The position numbers and the translations under genes were made by a program. Of a DNA stretch of 64,000 nt, positions 34,312 to 42,106 are shown piece by piece; position 1 is the first letter of the stretch, and each line of letters begins with the position of its first letter. The notes beneath the pieces are model-generated. The model did no database searches. It was not told where the DNA came from and saw only the letters and a list, made by a program, of their open reading frames with translations. The stretch is from contig CAWFCG010000002.1 in the NCBI GenBank assembly GCA_963814315.1, positions 124,001 through 188,000 of the forward strand, read 5' to 3'. This DNA is from JAFMJV01 sp963814315 (GTDB lineage: Bacteria > Chloroflexota > Limnocylindria > Limnocylindrales > CSP1-4).

Positions 34312-34904
34312 CGGTCCTTTCCCCTGCCGGCGATGTTGTAACTTCGCTCGATGGCGGTGATCTTGTCCACGCGGACGCCGTGCCGCTGGGCGCCCCAGTC
34401 GGTTTCCAGCCAGGTCTGAACGATCTGGATGGCCAGGGCGGTGCCCAGGAAGCCTGAGCCCAGCGTCAGCACGTTGGCATAGTTGTGCTCGCGGCTGTTG
34501 CGGGCCGAGGAGATATCGTGGCAGTTGGCGGCCCGCACGCCAGGCACTTTGTTGGCGGCCATGGCCGAGCCGATGCCGGCGCCGTCGACGACGATGCCCC
34601 AGCGGCATGACCCGTCGGCCACGAGCTCGGCGACGGCTTGCGCCAGGTCCGGGTAGTCGACCGCGTCATCACTGTGGGTTCCACAGTCGCGCACGGCGTA
34701 GTCGTGCTCGGTCAGCCAAGTGCCGATGGCGTCCTTCATGCGCCAGCCACCGTGGTCGCCGGCGATGGCCACGGCGATACGTCCATCGGGTGCGGCGGTC
34801 GTCGTGGTGGGCGCTGACGTCGCAGCGGCGTCGAGCGTCTGATCGACGATCCTGCGCACAAGCGCCCGGACCTCATCGGCGGTGGGCGGGTGTTGATCAG
34901 CCAT
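34308..34904 (-). CDS. RpiB/LacAB-family sugar-phosphate isomerase, BMC-associated
   Basis: A 198-residue protein with an extension of about 45 residues, containing a predicted amphipathic helix (TADEVRALVRRIVDQTLDAA, about 8-27) and a Thr/Ala/Pro linker, followed by an RpiB fold: IAVAIAGDHGGWRMKDAI, DCGTHSDDAVDYPD, MAANKVPGVRAANC and SREHNYANVLTLGSGFLG. RpiB enzymes interconvert aldose and ketose 5-phosphates. The usual catalytic CGTG loop reads VDGAG here, so chemistry may differ. Its start overlaps the SorC regulator stop by 8 bp. It is probably lumenal cargo; the exact substrate is unknown. Confidence 0.88.
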
Positions 34905-35895
34905 GTGCGAGCACCCAATCGGCCGTGGCCTCGTCAGTCACGAGTGTCTTCATACAGCCCGTGCGCAGGGCCGCGAGTGCGATGGGGCCACGCCCCGGAC
35001 CGGCCGCCAGCCCGACCGTCAGGGCCTTGCCGCGGAGCTCGTCGAGCGGCATGCCCACCGTGCGCGCGTCCAGGCCGGGCAGCGCGATCTGGCCGTCGAT
35101 CGTCAGGAAACGACCCAGCACGTCGCCCACGGCACCGGCGCGCCCGAGTCGCTTGAGGTCCTTGTTGTCAAGATAGCCCGAGGCGACGTGGACACTGTCT
35201 TCCCCCATCACGCCCATCCCGAAGACCGCGCTGGGAGCGCGACGTGCGGCCCACAGTGGCTGGCGCACCGATGGATCATCCTCCAGCGCTCGGCGCAGCT
35301 CAGCGCTGCCGACGATGGCCGGTGCGGGCATCAGCTGGATGGCGGCGCCGGTGGTGCTGCCGAAGCGCTCCACCACCTCCTGGTAGCGCGTGGGCTGGGC
35401 CGATCGTGAGATGGCGCCGTTGAGCTGGACGATCTGCTTGGCCTGTGTCCAGCCAGGGCGCAGTCGCGCTGCCAGCTCCAGCATGGTGCGGCCCCAGGAT
35501 ACGCCGATGACACCTTGTGGCTGGACCGCGGCGAGATGATCGGCCGCGGCCGCCGCGACGCGCTCGCGAGCCAGCTGTTCGTCTGCCGCAGCCTCACCGC
35601 TCAGCGGCACATCGACCACGATGGCGTCGGCCAGACCGAAGCGCTCTGTGAGCGCATCCTCCAGCGCCACCAGGCGCGCGGCCGGGTGGACGATCTCGAT
35701 GCGGACAGCATCCTCGCGGAGCGCGCGCTCCAGCAGCCGGCCGACCTTGAAGCGACTCACGCCCAGGCGCTTGCCGATGGCGTCCTGCGTCAGGTCCCCG
35801 TGGTAGTACAGCTGCGCGGCCCGAAGCATCAGCCGCGTGTCAGTCAGGGCTCCATCAGCCAGGGTCGCGTCAGTCGCGGAGGCTTGGATGCTCAC
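34897..35895 (-). CDS. SorC/DeoR-type sugar-phosphate-responsive regulator
   Basis: A SorC-family transcription factor of 332 residues. The N-terminal HTH is LMLRAAQLYYHGDLTQDAIG then KRLGVSRFKVGRLLERAL; the rest is a sugar-phosphate-binding domain with VIGVSWGRTM, a long effector domain, GLAAGPGRGPIALAALRTGC and a C-terminal LVTDEATADWVL. Bacillus DeoR of this family responds to deoxyribose-5-phosphate, the DERA substrate, which fits its place as first gene of this operon. GTG 35895 is the only good start before the HTH. Effector identity is inferred. Confidence 0.92.
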   Translation of the reverse strand: MSIQASATDATLADGALTDTRLMLRAAQLYYHGDLTQDAIGKRLGVSRFKVGRLLERALREDAVRIEIVHPAARLVALEDALTERFGLADAIVVDVPLSGEAAADEQLARERVAAAAADHLAAVQPQGVIGVSWGRTMLELAARLRPGWTQAKQIVQLNGAISRSAQPTRYQEVVERFGSTTGAAIQLMPAPAIVGSAELRRALEDDPSVRQPLWAARRAPSAVFGMGVMGEDSVHVASGYLDNKDLKRLGRAGAVGDVLGRFLTIDGQIALPGLDARTVGMPLDELRGKALTVGLAAGPGRGPIALAALRTGCMKTLVTDEATADWVLAHG

Positions 35896-35946
35896 TTGTG
35901 CACACCACTGCTCATATGCAGACCAGCGTAGCACTGGCGCCGCCGC

Positions 35947-36426
35947 TGTCAAGGGGTACGAGGGCGCCCGCTGGCGGCCCGCTACCTCGATCTCTTCGGC
36001 ACCGCCATCGATCAGGCCCTCGCACCCACGGCCTGCCCACGCATCCTCATCCTCAATTCGAAGCCCATGAACCTGCGTGCCGATGGAGTCGAGACCGTGC
36101 GACCAGGCTGGAACCGCGCCGAGCGCGGCGGGGCGGTCTTGGTCGCGATGGGCATGGACGTACCGGGCACGAAGGCCATGCCCTGGCGGATCGGCCTCGC
36201 TCCCGACGAAACCGGCAACTCGTGGTTCGACTTCCTCTCCGAGATTGACCCCATGGGACCGGGACCTGACTGGGTGGTCGCCGACGGCGCGAGCGCCATC
36301 GCCAACGCGGTCGAACGCCGCTGTCCCGACGCACACTTCTACAACTGCGAGTTGGTCGCCTGCGGCCGCCCGCCCGGCATGGCACGCGGCCCCAACCACG
36401 CCGATAGCATTAGTCGTCAGGGATGA
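35947..36426 (+). pseudogene. DDE transposase remnant
   Basis: A plus-strand frame open from about 35947 to TGA 36426 encodes about 160 residues resembling the catalytic core of a MULE/IS1249-like DDE transposase: RPLAARYLDLFGTAIDQAL, ILILNSKPMNLRA (where the first catalytic Asp is normally D-S-K-P), VPGTKAMPWRIGLAPDETG and DWVVADGASAIANAVERRCP with the second Asp. Both ends are missing and the first catalytic Asp is Asn, so it is inactive. It abuts the upstream end of the BMC operon. Family placement is tentative. Confidence 0.6.
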
Positions 36427-36646
36427 TCGAGGAGAACTGGGCGCAGAACCACCCGGAGCAACATGCCTAGGTCAAGGGCGTCGAAGACTGGTGAGCGGTC
36501 CGCGGGACCGGGGGTTGCCCCGATCCGGGTAGTTGCGGATAATCGGGATAAGTAGAGCCATGGAATATCCGATTACCATGGCGTCCACACGAGGGGGCCA
36601 CAGGCCCCGGCCCCGCTGTTCGTCGACGGCGGTGGCGGTATCGTCC
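36427..36646. other. Junction sequence between two gene remnants
   Basis: About 220 bp between the transposase remnant and the deaminase remnant with no gene. It contains an imperfect inverted repeat (36540-36575) but no clear IS end or target duplication. Confidence 0.4.
36540..36575. repeat. Imperfect inverted repeat
   Basis: TAATCGGGATA (36540-36550) and TATCCGATTA (36566-36575) are inverted repeats with one bulged G and a 15-base spacer. The right arm is flanked by two CCATGG palindromes. It could be an operator, an old IS end or chance. Confidence 0.4.
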
Positions 36647-36901
36647 CTAAACACGATTTCGGCGGTTGAGAGCAGCCTTCGGCTCGCGATGACGCTCCTG
36701 GTTGGTCACCGCCACGATCGTCGAGAGGTCCGACTTGCGCAGCACCGCGCCGCCAAAGACCTTGTTGCCTTTGCGCACCCCGGCTCGCGTCAGCGGCACG
36801 ATCTCGTGCTCGATGACATCGAGGAGCCGGTCGATGAGCACGGTCTTGTCCGTCGTGAAGCGCGCCAGGTCGGCATCACTCGGCTCGCGGATCTGCGCCA
36901 T
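36647..36901 (-). pseudogene. Nucleoside/cytosine deaminase-like gene, 5' remnant
   Basis: From ATG 36901 the minus strand encodes TTDKTVLIDRLLDVIEHEIV, then PLTRAGVRKGNKVFGGAVLR and KSDLSTIVAVTNQERH, the N-terminal region of a cytidine-deaminase-fold protein. The zinc-binding H-x-E and P-C-x-x-C motifs should follow but are lost; the frame ends after about 84 residues of a family near 190. The break faces the transposase remnant, suggesting truncation by the same rearrangement. A nucleoside salvage gene would fit beside a deoxyribose-phosphate locus. Confidence 0.6.
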
Positions 36902-36964
36902 GCCGACGAGGATAGCCTGCGCCGACAGGCGCGCCCGCGCACCAAACGCGGGTATCGTGTCGGC

Positions 36965-37714
36965 ATGCAACGATTCATCGGCCGGCAGATGCTGGTCACT
37001 GGCGGTGCCAGCGGCATCGGGGCGGGCATCGCCCGGCGTCTGGCCGAGGAGGGAGCGCAGGTCACCATCCTTGACATCGCGCCCATCGACCCAAGCGTGT
37101 CCGGCATGCGGTCGGTGCAGGGCAGCGTTGTGGACGAGGAAGCGGTGTGTGAAGCGGTCCGGATCGCGTCCGGTGAGGATGGTCGGCTACACGGCGTCGT
37201 CAACAACGCCGGCGTCATGGTCGGTGCTCCGGTCGAACAGCTGACCCTTGACGATTGGCATCTCATGCTCGACGTCAATGTGGCCGGTTACATGCTCGCG
37301 GCCAAGCACGCCTTCGGCCCCATGCGGGCAGCGGGCGGCGGCTCCATCGTCAACTGCGCTTCGATCATGGCCTACAACAGCGGGCCCGGGCAGGCGTCCT
37401 ATTCGGCCAGCAAGGCGGCGGTCCTGGGCCTCACGCGCGGGGTGGCCATGGACGGCGCCCCACACGGCATCCGCTGCAACGCCGTCTGCCCTGGCACCAT
37501 CGAGACACCCATGTACGAGCGCTACCTGGCTGCCCAGGACGACCCGGAAGCGGAGCACCGACGGACCCTCGGCATGTACCCCTTGGGACGACTGGGCACG
37601 CCGGGGGATGTGGCCGCGCTGGTGGCTTTCCTCCTGAGCGACGATGCTGCCTGGATCACCGGACAGGACTTCGTCGTCGACGGCGGCTACCTGGCCCAGG
37701 GCACCGCAAAGTAG
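36965..37714 (+). CDS. SDR-family oxidoreductase
   Basis: A 249-residue short-chain dehydrogenase/reductase. The cofactor motif is LVTGGASGIGAGIARRL, NNAG is present (VVNNAGVMVG), and the catalytic Ser and YxxxK are in CASIMAYNSGPGQASYSASKAA; the C-terminal FVVDGGYLAQG is the usual end. The acidic residue after the second strand (TILDIAP) favours NAD+ over NADP+. It stops 2 bp before the mannonate-dehydratase-like gene, so it may be the dehydrogenase step of the same sugar-acid pathway. Confidence 0.92.
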   Translation: MQRFIGRQMLVTGGASGIGAGIARRLAEEGAQVTILDIAPIDPSVSGMRSVQGSVVDEEAVCEAVRIASGEDGRLHGVVNNAGVMVGAPVEQLTLDDWHLMLDVNVAGYMLAAKHAFGPMRAAGGGSIVNCASIMAYNSGPGQASYSASKAAVLGLTRGVAMDGAPHGIRCNAVCPGTIETPMYERYLAAQDDPEAEHRRTLGMYPLGRLGTPGDVAALVAFLLSDDAAWITGQDFVVDGGYLAQGTAK

Positions 37715-37716
37715 CC

Positions 37717-38955
37717 ATGCTAAGCATCGACTCGATCAAGGTCATCACGACTCGTCCGACCACCGAGAACCTCGTGCTGGTACGGGTGCAAACCTCGGAG
37801 CCGGGTCTCTACGGCTGGGGCTGCGCCACCTTCACGCAGCGCCACCGCGCCGTGGTGGAGGTCATCGAGTCCTATCTCGCGCCCTTGCTGATGGGGCGTG
37901 ACCCGGCGCGCATCGGGGAGCTGTGGCGCCTCATGCACACCAACGGCTACTGGCGCAACGGGCCTGTCGTCAACAACGCTATCTCCGGCGTCGATCAGGC
38001 GCTATGGGACATCAAGGGCAAGCTGGCCGGAATGCCGGTCTACGACTTGCTGGGCGGCAAGGTCCGGGAGGCGGCCGCGGTGTACCAGCATGCGTCGGGC
38101 CGCGATGCGGAGGAGCTCTGCGATCAAGCCGCCTCGCTGCTCGAGCAGGGTGTGCGCTACGTCCGGGCCCAACTGAGCAAGGCACCCGACGCGGTGGGCA
38201 CGTTGGCGGCCGCAACCGCGGGCTACGGCAGCACACGCCTGGCCGGCCCACCTCCCGATGGTGCACTCGCTGGTGCCTACTTCGACCCGGCGGTCTATCG
38301 GCGCACGACCATCGAGGCGCTCACGAGACTCCGTGAGACCTTGGGCGATGAGGTCGAGCTGCTGCACGACGTGCACTCACGCCTGGCCCCATCCGACGCG
38401 GTCGACTTCGCACGTCAGCTGGAGCCCCTGCGGTTGTTCTTCCTCGAGGATGCGCTGCCGCCGGAGCACCTCGACTGGTATGCGCGGCTCCGAGCGGTGA
38501 CCACGACACCACAGGCCGTCGGCGAGCTGTTCATCCACCCGGCCGAGTGGCTGCCACTCGTGACGCAGCACCACATCGACTTCCTGCGGCTGCACGTGTC
38601 GGCCATCGGGGGACTGACGCCGGCTTGGCGCGCGGCCCAGGTCTGTGAGGCTCACGGGGTGCGGACGGCCTGGCACGGGCCAAAGGACACGTCGCCGATC
38701 GGCCACACCGCGCAGCTGCACCTCGATGTCGCTAGCCACGCCTTCGGCGTCCAGGAGTTCGCTGCTTTCACCGAGCCCGAACGTGAGATCTTCAGCGGGC
38801 TGCCCGAGATGCGCGTCGGCTACCTCTACCCGAACGATGCGCCGGGCCTGGGCATCGACGTGGACGAAGCGGCGGCAGCCCGATTTCCGGCGAGCGACGA
38901 GGTCATCGGCTGGACCCAGTCCCGCTACCGCGACGGCTCGCTGTCCTACCCCTGA
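37717..38955 (+). CDS. Mannonate dehydratase-like enolase-superfamily protein (ManD/RspA)
   Basis: A 412-residue member of the enolase superfamily, ManD (RspA) subgroup, whose members dehydrate D-mannonate or D-gluconate to 2-keto-3-deoxygluconate, or act very weakly. Diagnostic stretches are GWGCATFTQRHRAVVEVIE, LWRLMHTNGYWRNGPVVNNA, ISGVDQALWDIKGKLAGMPV and LEDALPPE; the C-terminal lid has the HGPKDTSPIGH motif. Metal ligands are in HDVH, LED and the GEL segment. The tight pairing with an SDR suggests a mannonate/fructuronate-type module. Substrate unproven. Confidence 0.92.
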   Translation: MLSIDSIKVITTRPTTENLVLVRVQTSEPGLYGWGCATFTQRHRAVVEVIESYLAPLLMGRDPARIGELWRLMHTNGYWRNGPVVNNAISGVDQALWDIKGKLAGMPVYDLLGGKVREAAAVYQHASGRDAEELCDQAASLLEQGVRYVRAQLSKAPDAVGTLAAATAGYGSTRLAGPPPDGALAGAYFDPAVYRRTTIEALTRLRETLGDEVELLHDVHSRLAPSDAVDFARQLEPLRLFFLEDALPPEHLDWYARLRAVTTTPQAVGELFIHPAEWLPLVTQHHIDFLRLHVSAIGGLTPAWRAAQVCEAHGVRTAWHGPKDTSPIGHTAQLHLDVASHAFGVQEFAAFTEPEREIFSGLPEMRVGYLYPNDAPGLGIDVDEAAAARFPASDEVIGWTQSRYRDGSLSYP

Positions 38956-39029
38956 AAGACGAGGAAGCGACGCTCACTCGTTGGCGAGGCGCCGCTTCTG
39001 TGATTCGCGTGGCGCGTGGCGCCGGGTCG

Positions 39030-39479
39030 CTACATCTCCAGCTGGGCTCGCAGCATCCAGGCGGCCTTCTCCAGCTCGTCGGTGGTGCCGATGAGGATGT
39101 CCTGGCTGACCGGGTCCTCGTCGCCGATGCGGCCGATGCGCTCCTGGAGGCGGGCGGCGACGGTGTCCATGGCGGCGGTCACAAGCTTCACGGTATCGGT
39201 GCCGGGCACGAAGCCGGCCGGGAACGGCGCCAGCTCACTGTTGGTGGCGACGGTCTCGGCGCGACCGTCAGGCGAGGCGCCGATGGTGGCCAGCCGCTCA
39301 GCCACACGGTCCGACGACAAGCGCGCGATGTCCACGATCTCGTCAAGCTGCAGGTGCACGGACCGGAAGTGCGGCCCGACCACGTTCCAGTGGGCCTGCT
39401 TGCCCAGCAGCGACAGGTCGACGAGCTCGACGAGCGTTGCCTGCAGGTCCTTGACGACGGTCTTCTTGGGCTTGGCCAT
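39030..39479 (-). CDS. dps: Dps-family ferritin-like DNA-protection protein
   Basis: A 149-residue ferritin-like protein forming dodecamers that oxidise and store iron. The inter-subunit ferroxidase motif is GKQAHWNVVGPHFRSVHLQLDEI (His, then Asp/Glu ligands), and the C-terminal DILIGTTDELEKAAWMLRAQLE matches the last helix. The Lys-rich N-terminus (MAKPKKTVVK) is typical of DNA-binding Dps tails. It stands alone and converges on the mannonate-dehydratase-like gene. Confidence 0.95.
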   Translation of the reverse strand: MAKPKKTVVKDLQATLVELVDLSLLGKQAHWNVVGPHFRSVHLQLDEIVDIARLSSDRVAERLATIGASPDGRAETVATNSELAPFPAGFVPGTDTVKLVTAAMDTVAARLQERIGRIGDEDPVSQDILIGTTDELEKAAWMLRAQLEM

Positions 39480-39540
39480 GGCGTCTCCTTTGCGCGGTGG
39501 GGTCGGTTGGATAAGGGGAGTCCCTCCATCCTACGCCGCC

Positions 39541-40302
39541 TCATCGCCCGACGAGCTCGTCGACCCGTCGCAGCAGCCACTCCGCATTCAGGGCCATGGT
39601 CCCGTCGTCGTCGTGCCGGAAGAAGGCGTAGGCGTCCATTCCGGAGCGCATCATCGATGTCAGCCGTCCTGCCCATCGCTCCAGGTCTTCGGGCGCGTAG
39701 GCCTCGCGGCGCAGGCGCACATACACGACCGGCCCGGGCTGGAGCTCGGGTTCGTCGCGGCCCTCGAGATCGGTCGCCACGAGGGTGGCGCCATGAGCCG
39801 AAGCAGCATCGTAGACGGCGTCACATGCCCAGCTCGGATGCAGCAGCTCCAGTGCCAGCGGGATATCGGTCGGCCAAGCGGTCAGCACGCGCGAAAGGGC
39901 TGCATCATCGCGCTCCATCGTGCCGCGCAGTGATAGCAGCACGCAGCCCAGTCGCTCGCCGAACCCGGCCAGGGCATCGGTGAGCCACCGGATCGAGGCG
40001 CTCGGATCAGCCTCCGTCCAGGCGTTCCAGGACGTCGCTCGCTGGGCCTTGGGACAGAAGCGAAAGTCGGGGCCGGTCTCGCCCAGCCACTTGGCGATCT
40101 GCTGTTCGTTAGGGCGGCGAAAGAAGGTGTTGTGCAGCTCCACCGCGGGCAGTCGGGCGGCGTACGCGACGAGCGGCTTGCGACTGACCTTGCCGGGCGC
40201 ATAGAACTTGGGCACCCAACCGGGGTAAGCGAAGCCACTGGTGCCGACACAGAGTCGGCCGACTGAAGGGTTCCGGTCGGGCAGGCTGGGCGGCGCGGTC
40301 AT
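39541..40302 (-). CDS. DUF72 (YecE-like) TIM-barrel protein
   Basis: A 253-residue DUF72-family protein. Hallmarks are VGTSGFAYPGW near the N-terminus, FYAPGK, VELHNTFFRRP, RFCPKAQR and the C-terminal FFRHDDDGTMALNAEWL. These are TIM-barrel proteins of unknown enzymatic role often found near DNA repair or redox genes. Its start overlaps the stop of the EamA permease gene upstream. Confidence 0.93.
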   Translation of the reverse strand: MTAPPSLPDRNPSVGRLCVGTSGFAYPGWVPKFYAPGKVSRKPLVAYAARLPAVELHNTFFRRPNEQQIAKWLGETGPDFRFCPKAQRATSWNAWTEADPSASIRWLTDALAGFGERLGCVLLSLRGTMERDDAALSRVLTAWPTDIPLALELLHPSWACDAVYDAASAHGATLVATDLEGRDEPELQPGPVVYVRLRREAYAPEDLERWAGRLTSMMRSGMDAYAFFRHDDDGTMALNAEWLLRRVDELVGR

Positions 40303-41318
40303 TCGACCGGCGCCTCGACCGTGGGACGCTGGAAGAGCGGTCGCTGGCCGACGCTGGCATTGACCAACACGACGCCAGCGATGATGAGTGCGGCACCTGC
40401 GATCTCCAGTGGCAACAGACGCTCTCCCAGGAAGATGAACCCGAGCGCGATGGCCACCACCGGGATGACGTACGTGACCAGGGTCGTGCGGGTGGCGCCC
40501 CAGCGTTCGATGAGGCGGAAGAACAGCAGGTAGGCCACGCCGGTGCCGAGGGCACCTAACCAGATCACCGCCAGCCAGCCCAGGCCGCTCGGGGGGAGGG
40601 CGAAGAGACCGCCCTCGGGCCGCTCGAATAGCACCGCGAGGAAGGTGATGATGACGAAGGCCGCGAAGGTGCTGCCGAACGATATCTCGCCGGGAGAGGG
40701 CGCCCGAAAGGACCCGTCTGCGCGCTTGATGATGGCGTGCCCGGTGAGGCGCCGACGGGTGTACACCGCCGCCACCGCGTAAAAGATGGCCGCCAGCACC
40801 ACCGCCAACATGCCCACCACCGCCTGGAGAGCATTGGCGTCGGTCTGCGCTGCATCTAGGCTGGGCAGTGCCAGCAAGACGACGCCACCCATGCCGATCC
40901 CGATGCCGGCCAGGCGGGCCACCGTGATGTGCTCATCGGTCAAGGCGGTGGCTGCCAGCAGGATGGTGAATAGGGGCACGGTGGAGTTGAGGATCGACGT
41001 CATGCCCGAGGGGATGTACTGCTGGCCCCAGGCGATGAGCACGAACGGGATGACGATGTTGGTGGTGCCCAGGAATGCCATCCGCTTCCAGATGTCCCAA
41101 CGCAGCGGCAGCCGACCACCACGCGCCAGGAGCACGCCCCCCAGCAGGAGAGTGGCAAAGGCCGTCCGAAGGCTCACCAGCGTCATGGGGTGGATGCCTT
41201 CGTCGAGGCCGATCTTGATGAACAGGAACGAGCTGCCCCAGATGGCGGCCAGGACCAGGAACATCGACCAGGTCTGGGCATCGTTGGAGGCGTGCGTAGT
41301 GGGCTGGGCAGGTGACAT
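40299..41318 (-). CDS. EamA-family drug/metabolite transporter
   Basis: A 339-residue membrane protein of the DMT superfamily with two EamA repeats of five helices each. The N-terminal repeat has AAIWGSSFLFIKIGL and the G-x-x-x-A-x-R-F-like SLRTAFATLLLGG, and the second repeat ends YVIPVVAIALGFIFLGERL with the family G-E-R/H-L motif. It exports small metabolites or amino acids; the substrate cannot be deduced. It overlaps the DUF72 gene by 4 bp. Confidence 0.92.
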   Translation of the reverse strand: MSPAQPTTHASNDAQTWSMFLVLAAIWGSSFLFIKIGLDEGIHPMTLVSLRTAFATLLLGGVLLARGGRLPLRWDIWKRMAFLGTTNIVIPFVLIAWGQQYIPSGMTSILNSTVPLFTILLAATALTDEHITVARLAGIGIGMGGVVLLALPSLDAAQTDANALQAVVGMLAVVLAAIFYAVAAVYTRRRLTGHAIIKRADGSFRAPSPGEISFGSTFAAFVIITFLAVLFERPEGGLFALPPSGLGWLAVIWLGALGTGVAYLLFFRLIERWGATRTTLVTYVIPVVAIALGFIFLGERLLPLEIAGAALIIAGVVLVNASVGQRPLFQRPTVEAPVE

Positions 41319-41391
41319 TTGGTGTATCGATGCTAGAGCACTTGGCGACGGGGCCTCGCTGCCGGGTTCGCAGCCGCGCTAGCATCGTCCC

Positions 41392-41982
41392 ATGCCCACG
41401 TATGACTCGACCACCGCGCTGCTGCTCATCGATGTCCAGAATGACTTCGCCGACCCGGCCGGCTCGCTGGCGGTATCCGGTGGTGCCGACGTCGTGCCAC
41501 TCATCAACGCCCAGATCGAAGCGGCCGTTGCGGCCGGTGCGCATGTCTTCTACACGCAGGACTGGCACCCGCCGGTGACGCCGCACTTCGAGCATGACGG
41601 CGGCCTCTGGCCCGTCCATTGCGTGGCCGACACCTGGGGTGCGGAGTTCCATCCCGACCTGCGAGTCGAGGGGCCGGTGGTGCGCAAAGGCACCCACGGT
41701 GAGGATGGGTACAGCGGCTTCAGCATGCGCGACCCCGTGTCCGGCGAGACGACGCCGACCGAGCTGGAGGGCCTGCTGCGGGCGGCTGGGATCGCGCGTG
41801 TCGCTATCGCCGGGTTGGCCACCGACTATTGCGTGCTGGCCACCGCGCTCGACGCGCGCACGCTCGGCTACCCCACGGCCGTGCTGGCCGCAGCCGTCCG
41901 CGCGGTGGACATGGCAGCGGGTGACGGCGCTCGTGCGCTCGACCAGATGCGGGAGGCTGGCGCGACCATCGAAGAGGGCTGA
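41392..41982 (+). CDS. pncA: Nicotinamidase / isochorismatase-fold hydrolase
   Basis: It hydrolyses nicotinamide to nicotinate and ammonia for NAD salvage. The catalytic Asp is in LLIDVQNDFADPAGSL, the metal-binding D-x-H is in QDWHPP with a following histidine, the Lys is in VVRKGTH, and the nucleophilic Cys is in GLATDYCVLATA. The length of 196 residues is typical. The cis-peptide region and metal site favour nicotinamidase over isochorismatase. Confidence 0.93.
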   Translation: MPTYDSTTALLLIDVQNDFADPAGSLAVSGGADVVPLINAQIEAAVAAGAHVFYTQDWHPPVTPHFEHDGGLWPVHCVADTWGAEFHPDLRVEGPVVRKGTHGEDGYSGFSMRDPVSGETTPTELEGLLRAAGIARVAIAGLATDYCVLATALDARTLGYPTAVLAAAVRAVDMAAGDGARALDQMREAGATIEEG

Positions 41983-41990
41983 GTCTGTCC

Positions 41991-42072
41991 CTCGAGGGCG
42001 ACTGAACGACATGGAAGGCGAATGAGCGTTATCGAAGGGCGCCTGAGCGTCATCGAAGGGCGCCTGAGCGTC
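41991..42072 (+). repeat. Degenerate 21-bp tandem repeat upstream of citrate synthase
   Basis: Four head-to-tail units of 20-21 bp. The last two (42031-42051 and 42052-42072) are identical, ATCGAAGGGCGCCTGAGCGTC; the first two are degenerate versions. The block starts right after the nicotinamidase stop and ends 35 bp before the citrate synthase ATG. A related half-unit (TCGAAGGGCGACCTGACG) precedes etfB at about 45225-45242. Not a CRISPR: there are no spacers. Confidence 0.75.
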
Positions 42073-42106
42073 GTCGCGCACGCCACGGTGCACTAGACTG
42101 CCCGCC

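Noticed and set aside
36965..38955. SDR and mannonate-dehydratase-like genes as part of the BMC system
   Set aside because: They are on the opposite strand beyond two gene remnants, lack targeting extensions and belong to a different sugar-acid pathway.
41991..42072. CRISPR-like repeat array
   Set aside because: Units are contiguous with no spacers, and no cas genes are nearby. It is a simple tandem repeat.
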